From positions 310,001-374,000 of the forward strand of contig NZ_BEWC01000003.1 of the NCBI RefSeq assembly GCF_003112575.1: a stretch of 64,000 bases of DNA, given 5' to 3'. Under the pieces are notes generated by a model. That model had not been told where the DNA came from. It made no database searches and saw only the letters and a program-made list of their open reading frames with translations. A program made the position numbers and the translations under genes. Each line of letters starts with the position of its first letter. The stretch's first letter is position 1. Below, one piece after another: positions 28,140 to 37,540 of this stretch. The DNA is from Streptomyces ardesiacus (GTDB lineage: Bacteria > Actinomycetota > Actinomycetes > Streptomycetales > Streptomycetaceae).

Positions 28140-30545
28140 ATGACGCATCTCGACGCGGACAGACGCGACCCCGCGCCCGCGCACGCCGTGGACAGCCCTC
28201 CGCCCGCGACCGGACTGACGGCGGCCGACGTCGCGGAGCGGATCGCCCGCGGTCAGGTCAACGACGTGCCGGTGCGCAGCAGCCGCTCCCTGGCCGAGAT
28301 CGTCCGTGCCAACGTCTTCACCCGGTTCAACGCGATCATCGGCGTGCTCTGGGTGATCATGCTGTTCGTCGCGCCGATCCAGGACAGCCTGTTCGGCTTC
28401 GTGATCCTCGCCAACACCGGCATCGGCATCGTCCAGGAGTGGCGGGCGAAGAAGACCCTCGACTCGCTGGCCGTGATCGGCGAGGCCCGCCCCACGGTCC
28501 GCCGGGACGGGAAGCCCACCGAGGTCAGTACGTCCGCGATCGTGCTGGACGACGTCATCGAGATCGGCCCGGGCGACAAGGCGGTCGTCGACGGGGTGTG
28601 CGCCGAGGCCGACGGGCTGGAGATCGACGAGTCCCTGCTGACCGGCGAGGCCGACCCGGTCGTCAAGCGGCCCGGCGACGCGATCATGTCGGGCAGCTTC
28701 GTGGTCGCGGGCGGCGGCGCGTTCCGGGCGACCAAGGTGGGGCGCGAGGCGTACGCCGCGCAGCTCGCCGAGGAGGCGTCCCGCTTCACGCTGGTCCAGT
28801 CGGAGCTGCGCAGCGGCATCTCCACGATCCTCAAGTACGTCACCTGGATGATGGTCCCCACCGCGATCGGCCTGGTCCTCAGCCAGCTGCTCGCCAAGAA
28901 CAACACGCTGGACGACTCGCTCGCGCGCACCGTCGGCGGCATCGTGCCCATGGTCCCCGAGGGCCTGGTGCTGCTCACCTCCGTCGCCTTCGCGATCGGC
29001 GTCGTCCGGCTGGGCCGCAAGCAGTGCCTCGTGCAGGAGCTGCCGGCCATCGAGGGCCTGGCCCGCGTCGACACCGTCTGCCTGGACAAGACCGGCACCC
29101 TCACCGAGGGCGGCATGGACGTCACCGGCCTGCGCCTGCTCGGCGGCGCCGACGAGGAGCACGTCCGCGGCGTGCTCGGTGCCCTGGGCCAGTCCGACCC
29201 GCGGCCCAACGCCTCCCTCCAGGCGATCATCGACGCCTACCCGGTCGCCGGTGCCGCCGGCGCGTGGACGTGCACGGGGGCGCTGCCCTTCTCCTCCGCC
29301 CGCAAGTACAGCGGCGCCGCCTTCGACGAGGGCGACGGCACCACCGGCACCTGGCTGCTGGGCGCGCCGGACGTGCTGCTGGCCGAGGACGACCCGGCGC
29401 TCGCGGAGACCGGGCGCCTGAACGAACAGGGCCTGCGCGTCCTGCTGCTGGCCCGCGCCCGGCGCGGCCTGGACGACGCGGAGGTCGCCGAGGGGGCCGA
29501 GCCCACCGCCCTGGTCGTCCTGGAGCAGCGACTGCGCCCGGACGCCGCCGACACGCTGCGCTACTTCGCCGACCAGGACGTCCGCGCCAAGGTCATCTCC
29601 GGCGACAACGCGGTGTCGGTCGGCGCGGTGGCGGCCAAGCTCGGGCTGTCCGGCACCACCGTCGACGCGCGCCGGCTGCCCGCCGAGCCGGAGGAGATGG
29701 CGGGTGCCCTGGACGAGGGCACGGTGTTCGGGCGGGTCACCCCGCAGCAGAAGCGGGACATGGTGGGCGCCCTGCAGTCGCGCGGCCACACGGTCGCGAT
29801 GACCGGTGACGGCGTCAACGACGTCCTCGCGCTCAAGGACGCCGACATCGGCGTGGCGATGGGCTCCGGCTCGGAGGCGACGCGGGCGGTCGCGCAGATC
29901 GTGCTGCTCAACAACAGCTTCGCCACCCTGCCGTCGGTGGTGGCCGAGGGCCGCCGCGTGATCGGCAACATCACGCGCGTGGCGACCCTGTTCCTGGTCA
30001 AGACCGTGTACTCGGTGCTCCTGGCGGTCCTGGTGGTCTGCTCGCAGGTGGAGTACCCGTTCCTGCCCCGCCACCTCACCCTGCTCTCCACGCTCACCAT
30101 CGGTGTCCCCGCCTTCTTCCTGGCCCTCGCCCCGAACAAGGAACGGGCCAGGCCCCACTTCGTACGGCGCGTGATGCGGTACGCGGTCCCGGGCGGGGTG
30201 GTGGCCGGTGCGGCGACCTTCGTGACGTACCTGGTCGCGCGGCACCACTACACCGGTCCGGACGCGCTGAACGCCGAGACGAGCGCGGCGACGCTGACCC
30301 TGTTCCTGATCTCGATGTGGGTGCTGGCGATCATCGCGCGGCCGTACACGTGGTGGCGGCTGGCGTTGGTGGCGGCCATGGGCCTGGCCTTCGTGGTGGT
30401 GCTGGTGGTGCCGTGGCTGCAGAGCTTCTTCGCGCTGAAGCTGGTGGGGGTGACGATGCCGTGGACCGCCGTGGGCGTCGCGGTGATCGCGGCGGCCGCC
30501 CTGGAGCTCCTGTGGAGGTGGGTCGACCGCCGCTTCCCCGTCTGA
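28140..30545 (+). CDS. P-type cation-transporting ATPase
   Basis: 801 residues. Actuator motif TGE at 168-170, phosphorylation motif DKTGTLT with Asp316, and hinge motif MTGDGVND with Asp557. About four N-terminal and six C-terminal membrane helices. There is no N-terminal metal-binding CxxC domain, and the M4 motif region is PMVPEGLV, not CPC, so this is not a copper/zinc P1B pump; it resembles the CtpE calcium-uptake group of actinobacteria. The domain between the P-motif and hinge is short. A TACCGT box 8 bases before the ATG hints at a short or absent leader. It is monocistronic, convergent with a secreted-protein gene. Confidence 0.93.
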   Translation: MTHLDADRRDPAPAHAVDSPPPATGLTAADVAERIARGQVNDVPVRSSRSLAEIVRANVFTRFNAIIGVLWVIMLFVAPIQDSLFGFVILANTGIGIVQEWRAKKTLDSLAVIGEARPTVRRDGKPTEVSTSAIVLDDVIEIGPGDKAVVDGVCAEADGLEIDESLLTGEADPVVKRPGDAIMSGSFVVAGGGAFRATKVGREAYAAQLAEEASRFTLVQSELRSGISTILKYVTWMMVPTAIGLVLSQLLAKNNTLDDSLARTVGGIVPMVPEGLVLLTSVAFAIGVVRLGRKQCLVQELPAIEGLARVDTVCLDKTGTLTEGGMDVTGLRLLGGADEEHVRGVLGALGQSDPRPNASLQAIIDAYPVAGAAGAWTCTGALPFSSARKYSGAAFDEGDGTTGTWLLGAPDVLLAEDDPALAETGRLNEQGLRVLLLARARRGLDDAEVAEGAEPTALVVLEQRLRPDAADTLRYFADQDVRAKVISGDNAVSVGAVAAKLGLSGTTVDARRLPAEPEEMAGALDEGTVFGRVTPQQKRDMVGALQSRGHTVAMTGDGVNDVLALKDADIGVAMGSGSEATRAVAQIVLLNNSFATLPSVVAEGRRVIGNITRVATLFLVKTVYSVLLAVLVVCSQVEYPFLPRHLTLLSTLTIGVPAFFLALAPNKERARPHFVRRVMRYAVPGGVVAGAATFVTYLVARHHYTGPDALNAETSAATLTLFLISMWVLAIIARPYTWWRLALVAAMGLAFVVVLVVPWLQSFFALKLVGVTMPWTAVGVAVIAAAALELLWRWVDRRFPV

Positions 30546-30567
30546 CCGCCGCTCCCCCGCCGGGGGG

Positions 30568-31326
30568 CTACTTCACGTCGACGAAGTCGGAGACCGAGGT
30601 GATCGCCCCGGACGTCGAGTTGCCGACGAAGACGTAGCGGTAGTAGCCGTCCGCGGTGGCCTTGACGGTGGTGCTGAGGTTGCCCGACGTGTTGGACTTG
30701 ACGGTCTTCAGCGTGGTGTAGCTCTTGGCGCCCTTCTTCAGGTACTGGAGCTGCACCGACTGCCCGCCGTACGCCCCGTACTTGAGCGTCTCCCAGTTGG
30801 CGCGGCTGAGCTTGCCGGTGACCGTGAGGGTCTTGCCCTTCTTCACCGGCTCCGGCGAGGCGTTGGTCGTCAGGGCGCTGCCGCGCTGGAACTTGAAGGA
30901 CCCGGCCTTGTCCTTCCACACGTAGTCGTGGTCGTTGGCGTCGATCCACACGCCGACGTACCAGGTGCCGGCCATCGCGTTGCTGAGGTAGTCCGTCCGC
31001 GGGTCGGTCTTCACCGAGGCGGTGCAGGTGGAGGTGGTGGCGCTGACCTTCTTGCAGGACGGTTTGCCCGTCGACTCGAAGCCGTACCCCGGGCCCGCCA
31101 GCGTGAAGGATTCGGCGCCCGCGATGCCGGAGTCGTCGGTGGCGGTGACGCTGACCGAGAAGGTCTTGGCGGAGCCGGTGCCGATGGTCACCTTGTTGTC
31201 GCCGTCGACGACGACCTTGGTGATCCGGATGTCGCCGCTCCCGCCGTCGGCCTGCGCGGCCGGGACGGCGAGGGCGGTCAGGGCCAGGGCGCCGGTGGCG
31301 GATGCCGCCAGGACTCGTGTGCGCAT
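30568..31326 (-). CDS. Secreted protein with two Ig-like domains
   Basis: 252 residues. Signal peptide MRTRVLAASATGALALTALA with cleavage after AQA. The mature part has two beta-rich halves: the first (ITKVVVDGDNKVTIGTG to VWIDANDHDY) with one Cys pair (SCKK...STC), the second (KKGKTLTVTGKLSRANWETL to DFVDVK) like the Ig-like repeats that follow many Streptomyces secreted enzymes. No catalytic domain is present. Similar proteins are loosely annotated as calcium-binding or hypothetical; I can support only extracellular, Ig-like. Ends 22 bp from the convergent ATPase. Confidence 0.8.
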   Translation of the reverse strand: MRTRVLAASATGALALTALAVPAAQADGGSGDIRITKVVVDGDNKVTIGTGSAKTFSVSVTATDDSGIAGAESFTLAGPGYGFESTGKPSCKKVSATTSTCTASVKTDPRTDYLSNAMAGTWYVGVWIDANDHDYVWKDKAGSFKFQRGSALTTNASPEPVKKGKTLTVTGKLSRANWETLKYGAYGGQSVQLQYLKKGAKSYTTLKTVKSNTSGNLSTTVKATADGYYRYVFVGNSTSGAITSVSDFVDVK

Positions 31327-31483
31327 GTGTTCCCCACGTGGTGACAGGGGACCCCGGTGGTCGTCGCCGCGCCGGGGCCCGGAGGGTCGTGAGTCTGCTG
31401 ACTCGCCTCATAGATCCCCGGCGGGGCGCGATGGTTGTACGGGAGGTGAAGGAAATGTGCGCACGCCTTCACATCCAGTGGGT

Positions 31484-34400
31484 TCAGTCGAACCAGCGGT
31501 CCCTGGCCAGCTCCTCCGTCCGCGACTCGTCCTCCAGCAGCGCCGCCACCTCGAACCGACGCGGCCACTGCCCCGCCGCCCACGCGAGCCCCGCGGCCAC
31601 CCCTTCCAGCGTCGCCGCGTGCAGCGCCCCGTCGTCCGTCAGCCGCCAGTCGATCTCCACGCCGTCGACGACCAGTTCCTCGTGCTCCACGTACGACGCC
31701 GGGGTCCGCGCCCCCAGCAGCACCCTGACCGGCTCCGGCACGTCGTGCTCGGCACCCTCGGAGTCCACGCGGCCGGTGACGGACTCGCTCAGGCGCCGCA
31801 CCTGGAACAGCTCCGCCAGTTCGGCGGCCCGCGCCGGGCGGACCGGCAGCAGCGGCACGCCGGAGGTGAAGGGCAGCAGGTCGGGCGAGTCGACCACGAC
31901 GGCGTCGGCGGCGTCCACCACGCGCACCGCGCCGTCGACCACGGCCCGCACCTCGTCCGGCAGGGTCACCTGCTCCGGGTCCAGGTCGGCCAGCGCGCCG
32001 TACAGGGCGTGCAGTTGGGCGGCCGTGACCGGGCGGTCGGGGTCGGCGAGGCGGTCGAGGAGTTCGGCCGCGCCGCCGGGCTCGTCGAGGAGGGCGGCGA
32101 CCGAGGTGCGCACGCCCAGCGCCCGCAGCACCTGCTCGTCCTCGAAGCCGGTCGCGTCGGCCTCGTCGTACAGGCCCCTCAGCAGCGGGTCGCCGCCCGC
32201 CGAGCGCAGTCCGGCCGGGCGGCGCCCGCCGAGCACCGGGTGCCCGCGCAGCCACCACGCGGTGTAGGGCCGTACGACCTCGTGGGTGCCGTCGTGCAGC
32301 AGGACGCGCACCGGCTGGACGAGCGCGTCGCGCAGGGGCGGCCGGGACAGCAGGGCGAGGGCCTCGGGCCAGTGGTCGTCGTCCACGAGGTCGAGGTCGC
32401 GCACGGCGACGATCTCGGTGGCGACCGGCGGGACGGGACTGTCCGGGAAGCGGTCGAGGACGTCCTCGCTCCACACGTCCACGGCGTCCAGCAGTCCGGC
32501 GTCGTCCGGTTCGGCGAAGTCGCCCTCGCGGGGCTCCAGTTCGTCGGGGTCCAGGACGACGTCGGTGGCGCGGACCAGGGCGAAGGTGACGAGGACGCCG
32601 CAGGCGGCCAGCGGTTCGGGGCCCCACTTCTCGGCGAGTTCGGCGTCCACGGCGGCGAGTTCGTCCTCGCGCATGACCTGGGCGAACGGGCCTCCGGGGA
32701 AGACGAGTTCGCCCGCCGGGGAGAGTTCGCCGTCCTCGTCGGGCAGCGCCAGGGCGCCCAGCCAGGGCTCGTCCCCGGCGTCGAGTCCGGCGTCGCGGAC
32801 CAGGCCGAGCACGGTGTCGGCCAGTTCCTCGGCGTCGAGCGCGTCCTCCTCCCAGCCGGCCCCGCCCTCGTCGTCCAGGGAGGCGGCGACGGCGGCCCGG
32901 ACCTGCGGGGTGGTGAGCACGGCGCGCGGGGTGGCCGGGAGGGCGCCGAGCTTCTCCAGGAGCGGGTGCGCGGCGTCCGGGTGGGCGACCTTGAGGCCGA
33001 GCCGGGTGAGGACCTCCGGGTCGAGGGAGGCGGCCTCCGGGGAGGGCAGCAGCACCTGCCGGGGCCCGATGGTCGTACGCCCGTCGGCCAGCGGCACCGG
33101 CAGCCCGGACAGCCGGTCGGGGTCGACCCCGGCGAGGCTGTCGTAGAGGCCGCGCCACCAGGCGGGGTCCTTCTCCAGGCCCGCCAGCCGGTCGATCGCG
33201 TCGGTCAGCGGCACCCGGGCCACGCCCAGTGTGCGCAGTTCGGCGCGGCGTTCGAGCCCGGCGGGCAGCAGTGTGGGCAGCACCTCGGCCAGCACCCGCA
33301 CGGTCTCGGCGCCCGCGCCCTCCACCACCTCGGCGTCGCGGGGCCGCAGGGACTGCGGAAGATCGTCCTCCGCGTCCTCGCCCGCGGAGGGGACGGCGGG
33401 CGGCAGGAAGGAGGTGCGCGGGAGCCGGGCGAGGATCGCCTGGCGCAGTACGCCGTCCAGTTCGCCCCGGCCCAACGCGCCGGGCACCAGGTCGACGAGA
33501 CCGGCGGTGACCGGCCGCCAGTCGGCGAGCAGCCCGGCGTAGGCGTCGGCGGCCCGTTCCGTCAGGAAGTCGGTCAGCGGCCCCGGCGCGGTGTGCCGGC
33601 GGGTGGAGTCCAGCGGGAAGGACGCGATGAGCAGCGCGGGCACGCCGAGCGGCTCGTCGCTGGGGGTGGGCGCGTGCACCACGGGGCTGGTGCGGGGGCG
33701 GGCCGGGGCGCCGTCGGCGTCGACGGGGACCGCCCAGGTCACGGACCAGTGCGGACGCAGCCGCTCCTCGACCGGACGGTCGGCGAGCAGGTCGGGGGTG
33801 AGGGGGCCGTGCGCGGCGGCGGTGCGCCAGCGGGTGGCGCCGTGGGCGGAGTCCTCCACCACGGTCAGGGCGTCCTCGACGCGGCGGGAGAGGGTCCGTA
33901 CGTCGTCCCCGGCCTCGATCACCACCTCCTCCAGGCCCGGCAGGGCGAGCAGCAGGGCGTCGTCCACGGCGTGCAGCAGCCGTTCGGCGAGGTCGGCGGC
34001 GGCCGTGTCCCGCAACGGCAGGATGACGGCCGTGTCGTACGGCGCGGGGGCGCTGCCCTCGGCGGGGAACGGCAGCCGCAGCAGCGGAACGTGGCCGTCG
34101 CGCCGCCGGATCTCGTCGCCCAGGCCGGGGCTGTGCCGGGCGGTGTCGGCGGCCAGGTCACGCGCCTCGGCCAGCGACCAGCGCACCCCGCCGTGCCGTC
34201 CGACGACGGCGGGCTCGTCGGTGACGGCCAGGACGGCGGCGAAGCCGACCCCGAACCGGCCGACCGAGCCGTCCGCCGCCTCCCGCTTGGCGGAGGCGCG
34301 CAGCGTGGACAGCGACTCGACACCGGTCGCGTCCAGCGGGGCGCCGGTGTTGGCGGCGACGAGGACACCGTCGCGCAGGGTCAGCCGGAGCCGCCCGGGC

Positions 34401-34612
34401 ACGCCGGACCGCGCGGCGGCGTCGGCGGCGTTCTGCGCCAGCTCGACGACCAGCCGGTCGCGGTAGCCGCCGAGGACGAGGTCCTCCTCCGCGTTGGCGT
34501 CCTCACGGAAGCGGGCCGGGCTCGTCGCCCAGGCGTCCAGCACCCCGCGCCGCAGCCGTGCCGTACCGAACGGATCGGCACCCTCGGCGGCAGGCCGTAC
34601 GAACATGCTCAC
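31484..34612 (-). CDS. Sacsin-like protein with Hsp90-type (GHKL) ATPase domain
   Basis: 1042 residues. The N-terminal 250 form a GHKL ATPase: helix ELAQNAADAA (Mg-binding Asn, residues 57-66), then ANTGAPLD with the ATP-contacting Asp, and the lid glycines GSVGRFGVGF (about 115-124). The remaining 800 residues are acidic and alpha-helical with no recognised domain, as in the sacsin N-terminal-like proteins of actinobacteria. A client-holding chaperone role is inferred from the ATPase type only. The start is decided by GAGGAGAG 5 bases before the GTG at 34612; an ATG 15 bp upstream overlaps that site. No partner gene is in its operon; DUF3027 lies upstream, separated by a terminator. Confidence 0.82.
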   Translation of the reverse strand: MSMFVRPAAEGADPFGTARLRRGVLDAWATSPARFREDANAEEDLVLGGYRDRLVVELAQNAADAAARSGVPGRLRLTLRDGVLVAANTGAPLDATGVESLSTLRASAKREAADGSVGRFGVGFAAVLAVTDEPAVVGRHGGVRWSLAEARDLAADTARHSPGLGDEIRRRDGHVPLLRLPFPAEGSAPAPYDTAVILPLRDTAAADLAERLLHAVDDALLLALPGLEEVVIEAGDDVRTLSRRVEDALTVVEDSAHGATRWRTAAAHGPLTPDLLADRPVEERLRPHWSVTWAVPVDADGAPARPRTSPVVHAPTPSDEPLGVPALLIASFPLDSTRRHTAPGPLTDFLTERAADAYAGLLADWRPVTAGLVDLVPGALGRGELDGVLRQAILARLPRTSFLPPAVPSAGEDAEDDLPQSLRPRDAEVVEGAGAETVRVLAEVLPTLLPAGLERRAELRTLGVARVPLTDAIDRLAGLEKDPAWWRGLYDSLAGVDPDRLSGLPVPLADGRTTIGPRQVLLPSPEAASLDPEVLTRLGLKVAHPDAAHPLLEKLGALPATPRAVLTTPQVRAAVAASLDDEGGAGWEEDALDAEELADTVLGLVRDAGLDAGDEPWLGALALPDEDGELSPAGELVFPGGPFAQVMREDELAAVDAELAEKWGPEPLAACGVLVTFALVRATDVVLDPDELEPREGDFAEPDDAGLLDAVDVWSEDVLDRFPDSPVPPVATEIVAVRDLDLVDDDHWPEALALLSRPPLRDALVQPVRVLLHDGTHEVVRPYTAWWLRGHPVLGGRRPAGLRSAGGDPLLRGLYDEADATGFEDEQVLRALGVRTSVAALLDEPGGAAELLDRLADPDRPVTAAQLHALYGALADLDPEQVTLPDEVRAVVDGAVRVVDAADAVVVDSPDLLPFTSGVPLLPVRPARAAELAELFQVRRLSESVTGRVDSEGAEHDVPEPVRVLLGARTPASYVEHEELVVDGVEIDWRLTDDGALHAATLEGVAAGLAWAAGQWPRRFEVAALLEDESRTEELARDRWFD

Positions 34613-34723
34613 GGTGACTCTCCTCATCGACGGACCACGAAGGTACCGCCCCGGCGCTCACCCGTCGGCGCCGGCGACGCACCCTCATGCCGACGGCGCT
34701 CCGGTGGCTCCGGCCGGCCTCGT

Positions 34724-34791
34724 GCGGCCCGTCCGGCGCTCGAGGACGAGGCCGTCAAGGCCGACGGGGGCCCGGGGGCGCGGCCCCCGGG
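34724..34791. repeat. Interspersed repeat with built-in terminator hairpin
   Basis: The segment GCCCGTCCGGCGCTCGAGGA (about 34727-34746) is a variant of a motif I recognise between genes of many Streptomyces, followed by a strong hairpin: arms CCCGGGGGC (34771-34779) and GCCCCCGGG (34783-34791), loop GCG. It lies between the DUF3027 stop and the sacsin-like start on the same strand, so it should end DUF3027 transcription. Confidence 0.65.
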
Positions 34792-34818
34792 GACGCCGGC
34801 CGACCCCGCACCCGCACC

Positions 34819-35745
34819 TTACGAATGCCCGAGTTCCGCCGACGCCTGGTCCTCGGCCACCGGAACCGACCCGGAGTCGGCGGCGGGCCGCAACGGGAAC
34901 GGATCCACGCGCGTCTCGTCGATCACCGGCGGAGCCACCCGCGGCGGCTTCGGCATGACGGCCGCCTCGGAGTGCCCGCCGCAGCCGTAGGCCAGCGACA
35001 CCACGTGTCCGTCGGCCGGGGAGAACTCGTTGGCGCACACCCCGAAGGCCTGCCCGAGCGAGCCGCCGATGCGGGCGAGGAAGCCGCAGCTCACGCAGGA
35101 GGCGGGCGCCGCCTGGGCCATCGCGGTCTTCGGGCCGTAGCCCTCCTCCCAGCGGTCGGCGGCGACGTGCAGCCCGTACCGGGACAGCACCCGGGGGCGG
35201 CGCAGTCCCAGCTCCTCGGCGATCCCCGCGATCGTGCCGCGGGCGGGGACGGCCGGCAGCTCGGCGGGCGGACCGGCGGTCACCTCGGCGTCCTCGGCCT
35301 CGACCAGGTCGGCCATCTCGTGGGAGACGGCGGAGTTGGGCGGCGGCTCGTCCTCGCCGGTCCAGCCGGGCTCCAGGCGCAGGTCCTCGGCGTCCGTGGG
35401 CAGCAGGTCGCCGGGGCCCATGTCGCCGGGGCGCAGCCGCTCGCTCCACGGCACCCACTCGGGGGCCAGCAGCGCGTCGGGGCCGGGCAGCAGCACGGCC
35501 TCGTCCACCGTGACGATCTTCGCGCGGGAGGCGCGGGCCACCGTCACGGCCCAGCGCCAGCCCCGGTACCCCATCTCCTTGCAGGCGAAGAAGTGCGTGA
35601 CGACCCGGTCGCCCTCCGACACCATGCCCTCGTGCTCGCCGACGACGCCGGGGGCGGCGGCCTCCTCGGCGGCGCCCCGGGCGAGGTCGACGGCCTCGGC
35701 GCACAGGCGGTCAGGGGTGCGGCTTCGCGTTGTCGCTGCGCTCAC
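34819..35745 (-). CDS. DUF3027 protein
   Basis: 308 residues, GTG start. Conserved actinobacterial DUF3027. The N-terminal half contains CKEMGYRGWRWAVTV, the central part is an acidic linker, and the C-terminal half holds likely zinc ligands: CVSCGF, GVCANEFSPADG and YGCGGH. This zinc-ribbon-like array suggests nucleic-acid or protein binding, but no function is known. It is divergent from an MFS gene across a 345-bp gap and sits in a stretch of core genes. Confidence 0.87.
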   Translation of the reverse strand: MSAATTRSRTPDRLCAEAVDLARGAAEEAAAPGVVGEHEGMVSEGDRVVTHFFACKEMGYRGWRWAVTVARASRAKIVTVDEAVLLPGPDALLAPEWVPWSERLRPGDMGPGDLLPTDAEDLRLEPGWTGEDEPPPNSAVSHEMADLVEAEDAEVTAGPPAELPAVPARGTIAGIAEELGLRRPRVLSRYGLHVAADRWEEGYGPKTAMAQAAPASCVSCGFLARIGGSLGQAFGVCANEFSPADGHVVSLAYGCGGHSEAAVMPKPPRVAPPVIDETRVDPFPLRPAADSGSVPVAEDQASAELGHS

Positions 35746-36090
35746 AGGTATCGCTTCTCTCCATACGCCGTCTCACGAGTGCGCCGCTGCCTGCGAGGGG
35801 GCGGACGGAGCGGACCCGTGGACCGCGTCGACGTCCGCGCCCGATCGCGCTCGGGCGCACCTACGTCATCCATTCTGCGGGATGGCCGTACGGCGCGCGG
35901 CCGAGAACGTTCGCCACGGCGCGCTAGGCACGCTACCTGCTCATGTGCGCTGGGCCTACACCGACGGGAGTTTCGGCGGGGTACGACCCGGCGTTCTCCG
36001 GCGGCTCCGGCGCCGGTGTCACCCGACTCGATCACCGCCATACGTGCCGTATCGACGCTACAGCCGCCGCCGACGGGGCACTATGACGGG
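35746..36090. other. 345-bp divergent intergenic region
   Basis: Between DUF3027 (minus) and an MFS transporter (plus). I see no frame with Streptomyces codon bias, no tRNA and no strong terminator. It must hold both promoters; no clear -35/-10 pair stands out. Confidence 0.6.
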
Positions 36091-37482
36091 GTGGCAGCCG
36101 CACGGACGGAGTTCAAGGGCGGGAGCCGCGGGCGCGGCCCCGGCTCCCGGTTCCGTGCGGTCGGCCGGGCGCTGCGCCTGCCGGTGACCGGTACGGCGCG
36201 CGGCATCCGCCGGGCGACGCACGCGCACGGCGCGGGCGAGTCGGGGCTCGGCAAGCTGATCGAACTGCACGGGGTGAACGGCGCCGGTGACGTGATGATC
36301 ACCGTCGCGCTCGCCTCCACGGTCTTCTTCTCCGTGCCCACCGACGAGGCGCGCGGGCGGGTCGCGCTCTACCTCGCCATCACCATGGCGCCCTTCACGC
36401 TGCTCGCGCCGGTGATCGGCCCGCTCCTGGACCGGCTGCCGCACGGGCGCCGCGCGGCGATGGCCTGCGCGATGGCCGCCCGCGCGCTGCTCGCGCTGGT
36501 GCTGTCGGGCGCGGTCGTCACCGGCGGCATCGAGCTGTACCCGGCGGCACTGGGCGTGCTGGTCGCCTCGAAGGCGTACGGCGTGGTCAGGAGCGCGGTG
36601 GTGCCGCGGCTGCTGCCGCCCCGGGTCTCCCTGGTGAAGGCGAACTCGCGGGTCACGCTGTGCGGGCTGCTGGCCACCGGGGCCGCGGCGCCGATCGGCG
36701 CGGGGCTCCAGCAGGTGGGGCCGCGGTGGCCGCTGTACGGCGCCTTCGTGATCTTCGCGGCGGGGACCGTGCTGTCGTTCACACTGCCGCGGAAGGTGGA
36801 CTCGGCGCGCGGCGAGGCACGGGCGCTGCTGGCCGCGGACGAGGAGCACCTGCCGGGGCCGCTGCGGGGGCGGGGCAGGCGTCCGGGGCTGCGCACGGTG
36901 GGCCCGGCGGTGACGCACGCGCTGGCCGCCAACGCGGCCATCCGCTGCCTGACCGGCTTCCTGATCTTCTTCCTCGCGTTCCTGCTGCGCGTGCACCCCA
37001 TGACCGGCCAGAGCGCGGCGGTGTCGCTGGGCGTCGTGGGCGTCGCGGCCGGCGCGGGCAACGCGCTGGGCACGGCGGTCGGGGCGTGGCTGCGGTCCCG
37101 GGCACCGGAGGTCATCATCGTGACGGTGGTCGCGGTGGTGCTGGGCACGGCGGTGGTGGCCGCGGTGTTCTTCAGCGCGTTCCTGGTGGCGTGTCTGGCG
37201 GCGGTCGCCGGGTTCGCGCAGGCGCTGGCCAAGCTGTCCCTGGACGCGCTGATCCAGCGGGACGTGCCGGAACTGGTGCGCACGTCGGCCTTCGCGCGTT
37301 CGGAGACGCTGCTCCAGGTCTCCTGGGTCTTCGGCGGCGCCGTCGGCATCGTGCTGCCGCTCAACGGCACGCTGGGCCTGTCGGTGGCCGCCGCGATCAT
37401 CGCCGCCGGGTGGCTGACGACCGTGCGGGGACTGCTCGACTCGGCGCGGCACGGGGGGAGGACCCGGCCGAGGGTGGCGTGA
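36091..37482 (+). CDS. MFS transporter
   Basis: 463 residues. A basic Gly/Arg-rich N-terminal tail of about 50 residues precedes the first membrane helix. About 10-12 hydrophobic segments follow, with LDRLPHGRRAAM as the loop between helices 2 and 3 and RLLPPRVSLVKANSR as the region before helix 4/5. Substrate unknown; the form is common to Streptomyces core genomes. The GTG at 36091 is the best start, though its ribosome site (GACGGG) is weak. A DUF2771 lipoprotein gene follows 58 bp downstream, so they may share an operon. Confidence 0.82.
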   Translation: MAAARTEFKGGSRGRGPGSRFRAVGRALRLPVTGTARGIRRATHAHGAGESGLGKLIELHGVNGAGDVMITVALASTVFFSVPTDEARGRVALYLAITMAPFTLLAPVIGPLLDRLPHGRRAAMACAMAARALLALVLSGAVVTGGIELYPAALGVLVASKAYGVVRSAVVPRLLPPRVSLVKANSRVTLCGLLATGAAAPIGAGLQQVGPRWPLYGAFVIFAAGTVLSFTLPRKVDSARGEARALLAADEEHLPGPLRGRGRRPGLRTVGPAVTHALAANAAIRCLTGFLIFFLAFLLRVHPMTGQSAAVSLGVVGVAAGAGNALGTAVGAWLRSRAPEVIIVTVVAVVLGTAVVAAVFFSAFLVACLAAVAGFAQALAKLSLDALIQRDVPELVRTSAFARSETLLQVSWVFGGAVGIVLPLNGTLGLSVAAAIIAAGWLTTVRGLLDSARHGGRTRPRVA

Positions 37483-37540
37483 CCACGCCACGCCGTACCC
37501 AGGTGGGGAGCGGGGCCGGGGCGCCGTATAGCCTTCCGCC

